From the NCBI GenBank assembly GCA_018817025.1, contig JAHIUU010000007.1, forward strand, positions 1 through 64,000: 64,000 bases of DNA. The letters run 5' to 3'. Position 1 is the first letter of the stretch; each line of letters begins with the position of its first letter. The notes below the pieces were generated by a model that had not been told where the DNA came from, did not search any database, and saw only the letters and a program-made list of their open reading frames with translations. Shown here piece by piece: positions 40,893 through 50,875 of this stretch. The translations under genes were made by a program, and so were the position numbers. This DNA comes from Candidatus Babelota bacterium. GTDB taxonomy: Bacteria > Babelota > Babeliae > Babelales > JAHIUU01.

Positions 40893-41825
40893 TCAATCCA
40901 GCGCTAGTTTCTCAAGCGCACTCTTCATGTCGATGTAATTTTGGATAAGTAATAGTTCTCGCCGAAGTGTGTTTGCATGCTCAAATCCCTTCAGGTAACG
41001 AACCAGGTGAGATTTAAACGATTGCACGCCGCCTGGGCCATAAAATGAAACCGAAAGCTCCAGATGTTTAATCGCGAGCTGCACGACGTCTTGTGGTGAT
41101 ATGTTGAACGGTTCTCCTGATTCTTGACAACGAATCTCATGCATCTTCCAGGGCGCTCCCCAGAGCGCTCGTCCGATCATAAATCCATCAGCACCCGTCT
41201 TCTCATACGTTTCTTGAATGTCACGAAACGAATGGAGCTCTCCTGAAAAAATTATTGGGATGGAGAGCGATTTTTTTATTTCACTCACAAGATCAAAGTC
41301 GAGTGGGGTAGAAAAGCCGCCCGGTTGTGTGCGAGGATGAATAATAACCATAGTAATGCCACAGTCTTGAGCAAGCTTTGCTATGTCCAGTGCATTTTTT
41401 TCTTTATATCCCGCACGAATTTTTATCGTCAACGGTACTCTGCCAGCAACCGATTTGTGCAGCATAAGCAAGATCTCTCTCAGGAGCGTTGGGTTTGCCA
41501 TGAGCGCTGATCCTGAGCCAGACTTAATTACGTTTTTTGCGGGGCAGCTGGCGTTCAGGTTAAGCATGCTGAATTTGTTTTTAATGATCGCCTCGACAAC
41601 GATCTCGATTCGATCAGTACTGTTTGCCGAAACTTGAAATGCTAGCGGCTGTTCGATTGGGTTATAGTCCATGCATTTGCTACGTCCATTATTGGAAATG
41701 CTGTTGACATGTCTCATTTCGCCAAACAAAAGTTCATCTGGTGAAAACTGCCTGATCAGTTGGCGTGCTGGAGAGTCGAGGACCCCGTCGATCGGGGCCG
41801 ACATGAGTGTTAGTTTTTTATTCAT
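40893..41825 (-). CDS. tRNA-dihydrouridine synthase (Dus)
   Basis: 310 aa flavoenzyme that reduces uridines in tRNA D-loops. MSAPIDGVLDSPAR at the N-terminus, LNLNASCPAKNVIKSGSGSAL with the catalytic Cys, TIKIRAGYK, IIHPRT, and GADGFMIGRALWG are Dus/FMN-barrel signatures. It overlaps the end of gatA by eight bases. DusB-like by length; the subclass is not certain. Confidence 0.9.
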   Translation of the reverse strand: MNKKLTLMSAPIDGVLDSPARQLIRQFSPDELLFGEMRHVNSISNNGRSKCMDYNPIEQPLAFQVSANSTDRIEIVVEAIIKNKFSMLNLNASCPAKNVIKSGSGSALMANPTLLREILLMLHKSVAGRVPLTIKIRAGYKEKNALDIAKLAQDCGITMVIIHPRTQPGGFSTPLDFDLVSEIKKSLSIPIIFSGELHSFRDIQETYEKTGADGFMIGRALWGAPWKMHEIRCQESGEPFNISPQDVVQLAIKHLELSVSFYGPGGVQSFKSHLVRYLKGFEHANTLRRELLLIQNYIDMKSALEKLALD

Positions 41826-43260
41826 AGCCCCTTGGATTTTTTAAGTGAAAGTCAGTACTTTGTTCATACGCATATGCTGCTCGATAAATCTTCTCTTCGC
41901 TCAAGCGTGGCCCTATGAACTGAAATCCGATAGGCAGTTTTTCTTTTGTGTAGCCACATGGAAGTGAGAGAGCCGGCATGCCGGTAATGCAGTTTGGTAC
42001 CGTGAAATAATCGCTAAGATACATAGCGATTGGATCGTCACAAAGTTCGCCAAGCTTGAATGGTGGAGTTGCAACGGTTGGGCTTAATAGCAGGTCAACA
42101 TGTTCGAATGCATTATCAAATGCAGCGCGAATTGCCGATCGAATATGACTCGCTTTTTTATAATACGCTTCTTTATGGCTTGATGACAACACATAGTTTC
42201 CCATCAGAATCCGTCGTTTAACCTCAGATCCAAAGCCGTCATGACGAGTTTGAATATACATGTCTAAAAGCCCTTCAGTCCCTTGGGCTCGAGTGCCATA
42301 GAGCGTTCCGTCGAAGCGAGAAAGATTTGATGCTGCTTCAGCGTATGCGAGAATAAAGTAAACTTGGATTCCATACCTCATATCAGGGAGTTCGACCGTT
42401 TTAACGGTTGCGCCAAGATGTTCAAGATGTTTTATTGCTCTTTCAAAAGCGATCTTGACTTGGTTGTCGACCCCGTCAGATTTGAGTGAGTTTTTAATGA
42501 CACCAATAGTGAGGTTCTTAGGCAGTTTACCGTCAAGATTTTTTGTGAAGTCTCGTGCTGGCTCAGGTAACGACGAAGAGTCTTTGGGGTCGTGTCCCGA
42601 GAGCGCTGATGCAATCAGCGCATTGTCATACACCGTCTTGGTAAGTGGTGCCGGCTGATCGGTGCTCGAAGCGAAAGCAACAAGACCATATCGCGAAAAA
42701 AGACCATATGTCGGATACAAACCAACGAGCCCACAAAACGATGCTGGTTGTCTAATCGAACCCCCGGTTTCTGTTCCCAATGCCCAGGGAACAAGGCCTG
42801 CAGCAACCGCAGCGGCAGAACCGGAGCTTGAACCGCCTGGTGTTCGTTCGGTATCCCAGGGATTTTTAATTGCCCCATATGCAGAAAACTCTCCAGAGGC
42901 GCCCATCGCAAACTCATCCATGTTGGTGGTGCCAAGGATAATCGATCCTTCTTGGCGAAGCCGGTCGGTAACGGTGGCGCTGTATGGTGCTTTGTAATGT
43001 TGCAAAATTTTTGAACCGCAGGTTATTGTTCTGTTTTCGATTGAGATATTATTCTTAAGTGCACCAGGAATGCCCGCGAGCAAGCCCGATCCATACAATT
43101 CGGTCTTTATTGTTTCTGTTTCAAATTGTTCTAAGAATGCATTAAGTGTTGGATTGTATTTTTCGATTCGGTCTTGATAGAATTTTGTTATTTCTTCAGC
43201 TGAAAACTGCTTTGTTTCAAGCCCGTATAGCAGCTCTTTTATGGTCATAAATGGTTTCAT
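41818..43260 (-). CDS. gatA: Aspartyl/glutamyl-tRNA amidotransferase subunit A (GatA)
   Basis: 480 aa amidase-signature enzyme supplying ammonia for transamidation of Glu-tRNA(Gln) or Asp-tRNA(Asn). PGALKNNI holds the catalytic Lys, TPGGSSSGSAAAVAAG the Ser-cisSer, and LGTETGGSIRQPA the nucleophile Ser region. GatC lies immediately upstream; gatB is not in the window. Cytoplasmic. Typical length. Confidence 0.95.
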   Translation of the reverse strand: MKPFMTIKELLYGLETKQFSAEEITKFYQDRIEKYNPTLNAFLEQFETETIKTELYGSGLLAGIPGALKNNISIENRTITCGSKILQHYKAPYSATVTDRLRQEGSIILGTTNMDEFAMGASGEFSAYGAIKNPWDTERTPGGSSSGSAAAVAAGLVPWALGTETGGSIRQPASFCGLVGLYPTYGLFSRYGLVAFASSTDQPAPLTKTVYDNALIASALSGHDPKDSSSLPEPARDFTKNLDGKLPKNLTIGVIKNSLKSDGVDNQVKIAFERAIKHLEHLGATVKTVELPDMRYGIQVYFILAYAEAASNLSRFDGTLYGTRAQGTEGLLDMYIQTRHDGFGSEVKRRILMGNYVLSSSHKEAYYKKASHIRSAIRAAFDNAFEHVDLLLSPTVATPPFKLGELCDDPIAMYLSDYFTVPNCITGMPALSLPCGYTKEKLPIGFQFIGPRLSEEKIYRAAYAYEQSTDFHLKNPRGYE

Positions 43261-43263
43261 AAT

Positions 43264-43542
43264 TTAGTCCAGTATTTTTGGGACAACAAAGTAGGTTTCT
43301 TTTGTTGCGGGAGCTTGAGCGAGTAAGGGGGCAGAATCCTTTTGAATGGCTTTGTCCTCACGGAAAACGTTAATTGTTTTGACCGCTTCGTGTTCCAATT
43401 TCGTTTCGAACTGTGCAAGCTCTTCAGTGTAGTCGAGTGTTTTTTGAAGTTGTTCACGTAAGTATTCAATTTCGTCATCGTAGAGCTTAAGTGACGATAG
43501 TTGTGCTAATTTTAATAATTCTTCTTTTGAAAAGTCAATCAT
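43264..43542 (-). CDS. gatC: Aspartyl/glutamyl-tRNA amidotransferase subunit C (GatC)
   Basis: 92 aa. MIDFSKEELLKLAQLSSLKL, then EIEYLREQLQKTLDYTEEL and LREDKA-like FREDKA match GatC, which wraps around GatA/GatB. It ends three bases before gatA, confirming the gatCA operon. Confidence 0.93.
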   Translation of the reverse strand: MIDFSKEELLKLAQLSSLKLYDDEIEYLREQLQKTLDYTEELAQFETKLEHEAVKTINVFREDKAIQKDSAPLLAQAPATKETYFVVPKILD

Positions 43543-43557
43543 GGATGAGATCCCCTT

Positions 43558-44859
43558 TTAGAGTGAGTTTTTCAGTAATTCAGGTCGTTTAAAAGCAAGT
43601 ATAACAACACCAACAATGTTTGGGAGAGCGACTGGAACGATAAAATACCCGCCGATTGCCCAAAGCGTTTTGACATCGATGATTGCGCAAGCAAAAACCG
43701 TTATGAGCGTGACCCCATAATATCTACGGAGCCATCGGTTCTTTGTGGTATACAAAAAACACTGGCTTCCGTTGTAGCAGTTGCCGACGATTGAGGTGAA
43801 GGCAAACAAAATAACGGTAAATATTAGGATGGCTGGACCGAGCGTCGAGAAGTGAGTACGAAGCAGGTCCGCAACGGTGGTGATATCAAAAGAGGTTTGC
43901 GGTTTGAGCCAGAGGCCACTTGATAGAAGTGCGACGCCCGAAACGAGCGCTAAGAAGCCGCTTGTATAGACTGAGATCATCGAAAGTATTCCCTGATGGA
44001 CCGAACTTTCCGTTGCCGCCATCGAGTGCGGAATCGTAACCGTTCCAACACCGGCTTCACTCGCAAAAGTTCCTTCCGAGAGTCCCCATTGCAGTGCTTT
44101 CTGGATTCCTAGGCCGACTCCTGCGCCGGCAAGAGCGTGAGGAGTGAATGCCGACTGAAACATTACTTTGAACGCATACGGAACGTTGCCAATGTTCATG
44201 GCTATGATATACAGCATGGAGCCGGAGTAGACAAGAAACATGATAGGAATAACTTTTTCTGCAATCTGCCCGATTAACTTTATGCCGTAAACAAGAACAA
44301 TTGAGGTTGCGACGGCGACCACAAAGCCTGTCAAATATGTTGGGATATCGTAGGCGGCGAGCAACGAGGAAAGCGTGTTTGTCTGCTTCCCCGACCAAGC
44401 GATAAGCATGATGCAGCCAAACCCTGCGTACATAAGCGCGAGGTATGGGTGAATTCCCTCTTTCAAGTATTGCATCGGGCCGCCCATAATTTTGCCATTA
44501 GGCAACTTTTTTCTGTAAGCAAGTGCCAGTGAGACCTCAGCAAATACGGTTGCTGTTCCAAAAAACGAAGCTATGGCGAAGCCGAGTAACGCCCCAGGAC
44601 CACCGAATCCTATGGCAATAATTGGAGCAACAATGTTTCCGATACCAAATGTTGTTGCCATAGCAGTAAACAGTGCTCTGTGGGCTTTAATGGTGTGTTT
44701 GGTTGTATCGTCTTTCTCGAAGAGCGACTGGAAGAGAAGCTTGATCATGAGCGGGATGGCCCTGATCTGTACGAATCGCGTTTTGAACGTCAGGATCACG
44801 CTTCCCATGAGGAGGAATAGAAACGGAATGGTACTTAAAAGAAGACTGACGAGATCCAT
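43558..44859 (-). CDS. Sodium:alanine symporter (AGCS family)
   Basis: 433-aa inner-membrane carrier with about ten helices. RALFTAMATTFGIGNIVAPI, FGGPGALLGFAI, GGPMQYLKEG and EAGVGTVTIPHS are AGCS/AlsT signatures. Imports alanine or glycine with Na+. The ATG follows AGGAGTCGTTC. A host-dependent bacterium could use it for amino-acid uptake. Confidence 0.9.
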   Translation of the reverse strand: MDLVSLLLSTIPFLFLLMGSVILTFKTRFVQIRAIPLMIKLLFQSLFEKDDTTKHTIKAHRALFTAMATTFGIGNIVAPIIAIGFGGPGALLGFAIASFFGTATVFAEVSLALAYRKKLPNGKIMGGPMQYLKEGIHPYLALMYAGFGCIMLIAWSGKQTNTLSSLLAAYDIPTYLTGFVVAVATSIVLVYGIKLIGQIAEKVIPIMFLVYSGSMLYIIAMNIGNVPYAFKVMFQSAFTPHALAGAGVGLGIQKALQWGLSEGTFASEAGVGTVTIPHSMAATESSVHQGILSMISVYTSGFLALVSGVALLSSGLWLKPQTSFDITTVADLLRTHFSTLGPAILIFTVILFAFTSIVGNCYNGSQCFLYTTKNRWLRRYYGVTLITVFACAIIDVKTLWAIGGYFIVPVALPNIVGVVILAFKRPELLKNSL

Positions 44860-44901
44860 GAACGACTCCTGTTCTTCGTGAGGCTAATAAACAAAGCAAA
44901 A

Positions 44902-46296
44902 TTATACCTTAATTTTTTGCCATTTGCCACTTACGATTCGCCGCATGAAGAAGAAGCCTATTACGGCAGTGTTGAGATAGAAGGTGCCATAGATAAGGCC
45001 AAACCTGACGGCCAGATTGGTTATTGGCAGCTTGGATATTATGTAGGCTATAGGGGTGAAAAAAAGGAGACAAGAGAAGAATCTGACGATCATGACGGTT
45101 CGAACATCACCAGCGCCACGTAAGGCTCCGGCCAGGATAAGTTGGATAAAGTCGAAAACGACAAGAGCGCTAACTAAGACGAGTGCTGGGGCTGCTATAT
45201 GCCCAAAGCTGTTTGTTACATCTTTGTCGAAGAGTCCTATGAAAAAGCTTGCTTTCAGGCATAAGCCAAGTAAGCAGATTGAAGTTGCTACAAACGTCAT
45301 GAAGAGAACTTTTTTAATGTTAGATTTTGCCCCTTCTGGGTCGCCTGCCCCCAGTCGATTGCTTACCAAGAACGTTATAACTTGAGCAAACGCGATGGCT
45401 GGAAGAAGTGCAAATCGCTCAAGATTTTTAATTGCATCAAACGAAGCGATCGCTGCTGGTCCCATATGTGTAATCATTTTAAAGAGCCAGACATATGATA
45501 GGGCGAGAGAGGTTTTGTCGACCATAATCTGCCAGCTAAGATTAAGAAGGTGGAGCGATCGCTTGAGGGTGAAGTATCCAATAAAAAGAGAGGCGAAGTA
45601 TTTTTTATATGATTTGTTCGAGAGAATTAACCAGAGCGACAGAATCATAACGAAGCTATATTGAATGATGGTTGCGATTGCGGCGCCGTGAAGACCAAGT
45701 CGAGGACAGCCAAGCCTGCCGAGAACAAGTGCGTAATCAAAAAATGCAAACGAAAGGATCCCGGTGAGACTAATAATCATAGGGGTTTTTGTGTTTTTTA
45801 TGCCTCGCATAAAATAGAGCAATACTTGGGATAGAAACACAAGCATGATGCCGAACGATCTGAGTTGAAGAAATGGGGCGCCAATGCTGATCATCGATTC
45901 AGGCACTCCCAGGACCCGATAAATTTGTGTTGCGGCAAAGAATATAAGTATGAATTGGAGTACTCCAAAGAATGTGGATGTCCAGAATGTGTTGCCAAGT
46001 TCCTCACCACATTTGTTGTATTTCTTTGCGCCATTGAGTCGTCCAATGATTGCGACGGAGGCGATAGGGATCGCTTCAGAAAATTTTAGGAGAACATGTA
46101 TGAAGTTATTGGCGGTGCCAAGGGCACCATAGAGCGTTGTTGATTTTAGTCCTGCAACAATGTATGAGTCGAGAAGAAGAGGGAATACTATGAAAACGAA
46201 TTGAGAGATGACCTCAGGGAGCCAGAATTTGATGATGTCTTTGACCGAATCTCCAGATCTGACCATTCGCTTAACACTACCAATTCCTACGGCCAT
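44902..46296 (-). CDS. MATE-family efflux transporter
   Basis: 464-aa carrier with twelve predicted helices in two homologous halves (MatE domains). LGTANNFIHVL, AIPIASVAIIGRLNGA and SNRLGAGDPEGA are typical. It exchanges Na+ or H+ for a cationic compound. GGGAG precedes the ATG. Substrate unknown. Divergent from lpxL across about 67 bases. Confidence 0.88.
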   Translation of the reverse strand: MAVGIGSVKRMVRSGDSVKDIIKFWLPEVISQFVFIVFPLLLDSYIVAGLKSTTLYGALGTANNFIHVLLKFSEAIPIASVAIIGRLNGAKKYNKCGEELGNTFWTSTFFGVLQFILIFFAATQIYRVLGVPESMISIGAPFLQLRSFGIMLVFLSQVLLYFMRGIKNTKTPMIISLTGILSFAFFDYALVLGRLGCPRLGLHGAAIATIIQYSFVMILSLWLILSNKSYKKYFASLFIGYFTLKRSLHLLNLSWQIMVDKTSLALSYVWLFKMITHMGPAAIASFDAIKNLERFALLPAIAFAQVITFLVSNRLGAGDPEGAKSNIKKVLFMTFVATSICLLGLCLKASFFIGLFDKDVTNSFGHIAAPALVLVSALVVFDFIQLILAGALRGAGDVRTVMIVRFFSCLLFFTPIAYIISKLPITNLAVRFGLIYGTFYLNTAVIGFFFMRRIVSGKWQKIKV

Positions 46297-46363
46297 GGTA
46301 GACTCCCTTTTATTATGGGTTATATTATAAGCAAAAACATACAGACAACTTTAGAGTAAATAA

Positions 46364-47224
46364 ATGGTCTTTGCAACGTTGCGATTAATTTTAATTTTGT
46401 TCTTTCGCTCGATTGGTCGAGCGTTATTTTATTTCTTCAAAAAAAGAAGACAAGTAGCGCTTAAGAACGTAACGCGATGTTACTCGTTTATTTTCAAAAA
46501 CAAATCATATTCTCGAGGAAAGACCCGTCGGTTGGTCAAGCAAAGTTTTGCGGGGTTAGGGCATAATCTCGCAGATTTTTTATTGCTAGGTTGGTACACC
46601 CGTGACAACATCAATCGATATGTTTCGGCGCACAGTTTGCACCACCTCAAACAAGCTCAAGCAAAAGGTCGTGGAGTGATTATATCGACAGCACACTTTG
46701 GTTGCTGGGAATTGGCGGCGCACTATCTCGCCCTTAAGGGTTTTAAGAGCTTAATTATTTACAATAAGTTTAAAGGGGCCGATCAGCTTGATGGGTGCAT
46801 CAAACAACAGCGGGAACGAAGTGGGAACAGACTTATTGCGAAAAAAAACTCTTATCTTTCGCTTTACAAACATCTTAAACGAAATGGTTCGGTGATGCTG
46901 GTAACCGATCAGCATGCGTTTCCACCTGAGGGTGCAAAAGTGTCGTTTCTTGGTCAGGATGCATGGACGCATACCGCCTTTATTAAAATGAGTATAAAAA
47001 CAGGTGCGCCGATTGTTCCGGCGTATATGTTTGTGCAGGGGTATACAAAATATTTAATTGAGTTTAGTCGGCCAATTGACCCAGATGATTTTGTCTCTTG
47101 TCGTGACCCTATCTACGAGATGACACGGGCATGCAACGAAGCTCTTGAGCGATCAATTGTTGAGTCACCAGAACTTTGGATGTGGCAGCATCAGAGGTTT
47201 AAACAGGTTTCAAATTCCCGGTAA
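46364..47224 (+). CDS. lpxL: Lipid A biosynthesis acyltransferase (LpxL/HtrB family)
   Basis: 286 aa, N-terminal membrane helix. ISTAHFGCWELAAHYLA contains the Hx4(D/E) catalytic pair, MLVTDQHAFPPEGAKVSFLG the donor-binding region, and WMWQHQRFK the C-terminal motif of LABLAT proteins. It adds a secondary acyl chain to lipid A, so the organism makes LPS. Its 3' end overlaps the convergent phosphatase by 15 bases. Confidence 0.88.
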   Translation: MVFATLRLILILFFRSIGRALFYFFKKRRQVALKNVTRCYSFIFKNKSYSRGKTRRLVKQSFAGLGHNLADFLLLGWYTRDNINRYVSAHSLHHLKQAQAKGRGVIISTAHFGCWELAAHYLALKGFKSLIIYNKFKGADQLDGCIKQQRERSGNRLIAKKNSYLSLYKHLKRNGSVMLVTDQHAFPPEGAKVSFLGQDAWTHTAFIKMSIKTGAPIVPAYMFVQGYTKYLIEFSRPIDPDDFVSCRDPIYEMTRACNEALERSIVESPELWMWQHQRFKQVSNSR

Positions 47225-48811
47225 AGGTTCGCATGTTGATGCCGATGGCTTGGCGACGGCGAGCAGTTTTGCGAGCGTGTTGGCGACTTGTGTCATGAAA
47301 ACTTTTTTTTCGACAACTTTTTTTTGAAGAACATTTTTTTGGTGAAACACGAGCGGGACGTGCGTGTCGTATTCGTAGGGGGTTCGGTGATGGGTTCCGT
47401 GTGTGTGATCTGTGATTGCTGAGTAGGGCGAGCACTTGCAGGTAAACTCACCGCTTCTTCCTGGATAGAGTTGGTTTTTGAAATACCAATCGATATCACC
47501 GTGCTCGACCGGCATTTTACTTAGTTCATCATAGTTCCAGACGCGTACGATTCCTGGTTGGTCTTCCAAAAATGTTTTTATTGTTTTGGAGACAGATTTT
47601 CTTTTTTTGTTGGAGAGCTTAGCGAAGATCGTTTTGTCGACATAGAATTGTGGGGTTTGGTAGTCGATGATAAGTCTTTCGATGTTGTCGTCTTCTTTTA
47701 TTTTCTTGTTTAAATTGTCTAATAATTTTTTCTGATTGATTCGATGAATATTGGTCATACCTTTTTGTTGTAAAATTTCGATGATTGGCATAACGCCGTG
47801 ATCTGCCATCAGTACATACAAAATGTTTTTAGGGTCTGTTTTTTTTTCAATGGTTTCCATAAACTGTTCTATTTGCCAATCGATATGGTAGAGCATATCA
47901 ATCGCTTCTTGGCTATATGGCCCATAGTAGTGGCCAAGAGGATCGAGAGCGCTCATAGATATCCAGAGAATCATTCTATCACCTTTTTCTTTGTCAAAGT
48001 TGTTTTCTAAACATGTTTGTGCAAGGTCGAGCAGGTGCTGATTGGCGTGCGGTGTTTTAATATATAGTTCTCCGTACTCTCCCGAGAAGCCGTTTTTAAT
48101 CTCACCAAGCGGTATATCAATTAAGCTAAATGGATGGGTTGAGAACTGATAATTTTTTATATCATAAAAGTTGTATGCAAATCGGTTTTTTTTATAAAAA
48201 AGATTCCAGGTAAGTGTTTTTGGTGCTTTGCTAATATAATATTTTTTGTTAAACGCAGTCAGCCACTTAGGTGTCTTGTCAAAGTATGCTTTACTCGAAA
48301 CAAACTCTCGACTCTTTGGGTCAAACCAGATTGCTTTACCAAGTTTGCCTGCTATTCCTACGGCAGCCCGGCTTTTATGGGATAGGCCAAATACTTTGTG
48401 GTTTGTGTTTGGTTTTGAGCGGAGTACAAACTGGTCGGAGATTCCGTCGACCATAATTTTTTCAGGGCTAATTTCTTCTGTGTCTGTCTGCTCAAATCTT
48501 ATTTTTTTACCCTCTTTATTAATCCAGTAATTTCCAGTGACACCATGGTGTTTGGCAGGAACCCCCGTATTTATAGTAACATGGCCGGTTGCTGTTCCAG
48601 GGCTAGCGTGAGGCATATAGGCGTTTTTATAGATAACGCCATTGTCGAAGAAGAATTTTATGCCGCCAGTTAGATTGGGCTGTATTTTTTCGAGATAGTG
48701 ATAGGCAAACTGATCAACGACAAACGCTATGGTTAGTTGTGGTGGTGAACAGAATACTGTTGTGTGTATGAAAAGTATAATAAGAAAAGATGACACTAGA
48801 TTTTTTCTCAT
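47210..48811 (-). CDS. Exported alkaline-phosphatase-superfamily hydrolase (type I phosphodiesterase/PafA-like)
   Basis: 533 aa with signal peptide (LVSSFLIILFIHTTVFCS). MPHASPGTATGHVTINTGV carries the nucleophile Thr in the PGTATGH motif of phosphodiesterase/PafA-like enzymes. LWISMSALDPLGHYYGP and LMADHGVMP supply zinc Asp/His, and HGTHHRTPYEYDTHVPLVF completes the set. It cleaves phosphomonoesters or diesters in the periplasm. AGGAG lies close to the ATG. Confidence 0.88.
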   Translation of the reverse strand: MRKNLVSSFLIILFIHTTVFCSPPQLTIAFVVDQFAYHYLEKIQPNLTGGIKFFFDNGVIYKNAYMPHASPGTATGHVTINTGVPAKHHGVTGNYWINKEGKKIRFEQTDTEEISPEKIMVDGISDQFVLRSKPNTNHKVFGLSHKSRAAVGIAGKLGKAIWFDPKSREFVSSKAYFDKTPKWLTAFNKKYYISKAPKTLTWNLFYKKNRFAYNFYDIKNYQFSTHPFSLIDIPLGEIKNGFSGEYGELYIKTPHANQHLLDLAQTCLENNFDKEKGDRMILWISMSALDPLGHYYGPYSQEAIDMLYHIDWQIEQFMETIEKKTDPKNILYVLMADHGVMPIIEILQQKGMTNIHRINQKKLLDNLNKKIKEDDNIERLIIDYQTPQFYVDKTIFAKLSNKKRKSVSKTIKTFLEDQPGIVRVWNYDELSKMPVEHGDIDWYFKNQLYPGRSGEFTCKCSPYSAITDHTHGTHHRTPYEYDTHVPLVFHQKNVLQKKVVEKKVFMTQVANTLAKLLAVAKPSASTCEPLPGI

Positions 48812-48837
48812 GATTTCTCCTATAAATTTTTATTGGA

Positions 48838-50742
48838 CTACCAAACAACGCTGCCAACTTTTGCTAACCCACCACCTACAATAATATTACTTAACCCTCC
48901 AATTGAAAGCATACCGGGGTTGCCCTCCAAAATTCCGAGTTTGTCGGTGATAAGAACTCCTGTCTGAAGAATCAGGTTTTGAGTTGCAAGTAGCCTGGCG
49001 TTGTTGAGGTGAAATGTTGATGTGTCGTCCGTCATAACAAAAAGATTATTTTGGTTTGTGTCGTATTCAAGAGTTGTGTTTGGCATAAGCTTAAGAGTCG
49101 CATTTGATTTAATAGTAAGTTGTGCGATGTCTTCGAGTTTAAAAGTTTTCCCAGCGCCATCGATTACGCAGCTGCCGTAAATTTTTATTTCACCTTTGGT
49201 GAACGTGTAGTTAGCATCTTGGTTCCAGTTGACGTTCTTGAGTTCAAGTATCGAGTCATCATCTATACATCGAATGTTGTTGTTGTCAACCCCCTCAACA
49301 TCAAGATTATCGAGATGAAGCGTAACGCCGTCATCAATAACAATTTCTCCGTTAGGGCCTAAAACAATAGAATACCCGTTCCCCCAAATGGTTTTGTTAC
49401 ACGTGATTGTCCAAGTAAAATCGATGTCGAGTTGTTGTGTAAGTGTTAGGCTTGGGTCGCAACTGAATAGGCTTTGGTCTTTACAGGTGCCTTCAATAGT
49501 TGTTATGTTTCCGCTTATTCTCGCAAAATCTCCCGTAGATCCACCATTTAAGGTTATGATCCCCCCCTCCTCAGTGACTATGTTTGTATCGTAAGCTTCC
49601 AGTTCAGCCACACTTCCATCTCCACCAGCCCCACCAAGGCTAACGTTGCCTCCGTCAACGCCCCTGCTGCCTACGGTTCCACCATTCAAGGTTATGCTTC
49701 CCCTGTTCGAGACGGTTATGGTTGCATTTGAGGCTCCTATAACCGTCGTACTCCCTTTTCCACCAGCGCCACCATTCAAGTTTACACTTCCCCCGTTTTC
49801 GATGGTCATAGTTGCGTACAAAACCCCTATGCCGGTGCCGCCTGCATTTCCACCAGCGCCACCATTGTTGTAGTCAGCATCGCTTCCGCTGCCACCTCCG
49901 TTCCCACCGGTTCCACCATTGCCACCATGCAAGTTTATGTTTGTTCCACTATTAATATTTATGTTTGCATTCAAAATAGTTATGACAGAGTCACCCCCAT
50001 TTCCACCGGTTCCTCCACGGTTGTAGTCAGCATCATCTTCGCTGCCACCGCCGTTTCCCCCGTTTCCACCACTGCCAGCATTCAGGTTTATGCTAGTTTC
50101 CGTTTTGATGGTTATGGTTGTATTAGTTGCTGATCCTCCTACTCCGCCATTTCCGCCGCTGTTACCAGTGCCAGAAGGCCCCCCGTTTCCACCATTACCA
50201 CCAGTTCCACCAATCAAATTTAAAATTCCTCCCTCAGAAACAGAAATTGTTCCGTTGCCATCCAGGGTTGCCGATCCTCCTCTTCCGCCATTTCCGCCGC
50301 TGTTACCAGTGCCGCCCGCCCCGTCTCCGCCATTCCCACCGTCTCCACCGGTTGCAATTATTATTCCGTCAACCGTAATCGTTCCATTGTTTGTCAACAA
50401 AACATCTTTTCCGGCAACACCGTCAGCTCCACCGCTATCATAATCCTGACCGTTAGTTCCCCATCCCGCAGTTAGCGTAAGTACGCCGTCACTCTCAATT
50501 GTAATTTGGTACCCATCGTTGGCAAGCGCAACATTTTGAACTGTTGTCGCTAAAATTTTTAATGTTCCGGAAATTAATAGATCGTCGGTCAGCGAGTATG
50601 ACCAGTCGAGAGTGTAAGTGTAACCGTCGTCAGGGATTATGTAGGTTTGGCCCGGGTGCCATGGTTTGTCGCTAGCCTGCAAAGACAAAAAAATGGATAC
50701 ACAAGCCAATCCAACTAAAAAAATTTTTTTTATTGATTTCAT
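48838..50742 (-). CDS. Exported glycine-rich repeat protein, probable surface protein
   Basis: 634 aa. Signal peptide (IFLVGLACVSIFLSLQAS), then about 330 residues dominated by GGNGG/GGTGGNGG repeats alternating with short beta-strand units such as SINLNAGSGGNGG, then a C-terminal right-handed-beta-helix-like region with repeated LKLMPNTTL-type strands. No autotransporter barrel or LPXTG signal is present. The Gly-rich fold resembles mycobacterial PGRS or parallel-beta passenger proteins by analogy only. Start at 50742 with GGGAG upstream. DNA in the repeats is GC-rich because of GGN codons, not because it is a foreign element. Confidence 0.75.
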   Translation of the reverse strand: MKSIKKIFLVGLACVSIFLSLQASDKPWHPGQTYIIPDDGYTYTLDWSYSLTDDLLISGTLKILATTVQNVALANDGYQITIESDGVLTLTAGWGTNGQDYDSGGADGVAGKDVLLTNNGTITVDGIIIATGGDGGNGGDGAGGTGNSGGNGGRGGSATLDGNGTISVSEGGILNLIGGTGGNGGNGGPSGTGNSGGNGGVGGSATNTTITIKTETSINLNAGSGGNGGNGGGSEDDADYNRGGTGGNGGDSVITILNANININSGTNINLHGGNGGTGGNGGGSGSDADYNNGGAGGNAGGTGIGVLYATMTIENGGSVNLNGGAGGKGSTTVIGASNATITVSNRGSITLNGGTVGSRGVDGGNVSLGGAGGDGSVAELEAYDTNIVTEEGGIITLNGGSTGDFARISGNITTIEGTCKDQSLFSCDPSLTLTQQLDIDFTWTITCNKTIWGNGYSIVLGPNGEIVIDDGVTLHLDNLDVEGVDNNNIRCIDDDSILELKNVNWNQDANYTFTKGEIKIYGSCVIDGAGKTFKLEDIAQLTIKSNATLKLMPNTTLEYDTNQNNLFVMTDDTSTFHLNNARLLATQNLILQTGVLITDKLGILEGNPGMLSIGGLSNIIVGGGLAKVGSVVW

Positions 50743-50875
50743 TACAACTCCCAATGGATTTTTGGCAAAACAACTTTACTAATTATAGAGAGAGAAGAAA
50801 TGTCGAGGCAAGAGTTTTAAATTGTAGCCACGGTTGCTTTTTATGGTAAGGTCAAATATGTAAGATTTTGAAAAG

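Noticed and set aside
49600-50450. Repetitive DNA that might be a CRISPR array, and proline-rich plus-strand frames
   Set aside because: The periodicity is that of GGN codons in the minus-strand glycine-rich protein; there are no unique spacers, and the plus-strand frames are its antisense.
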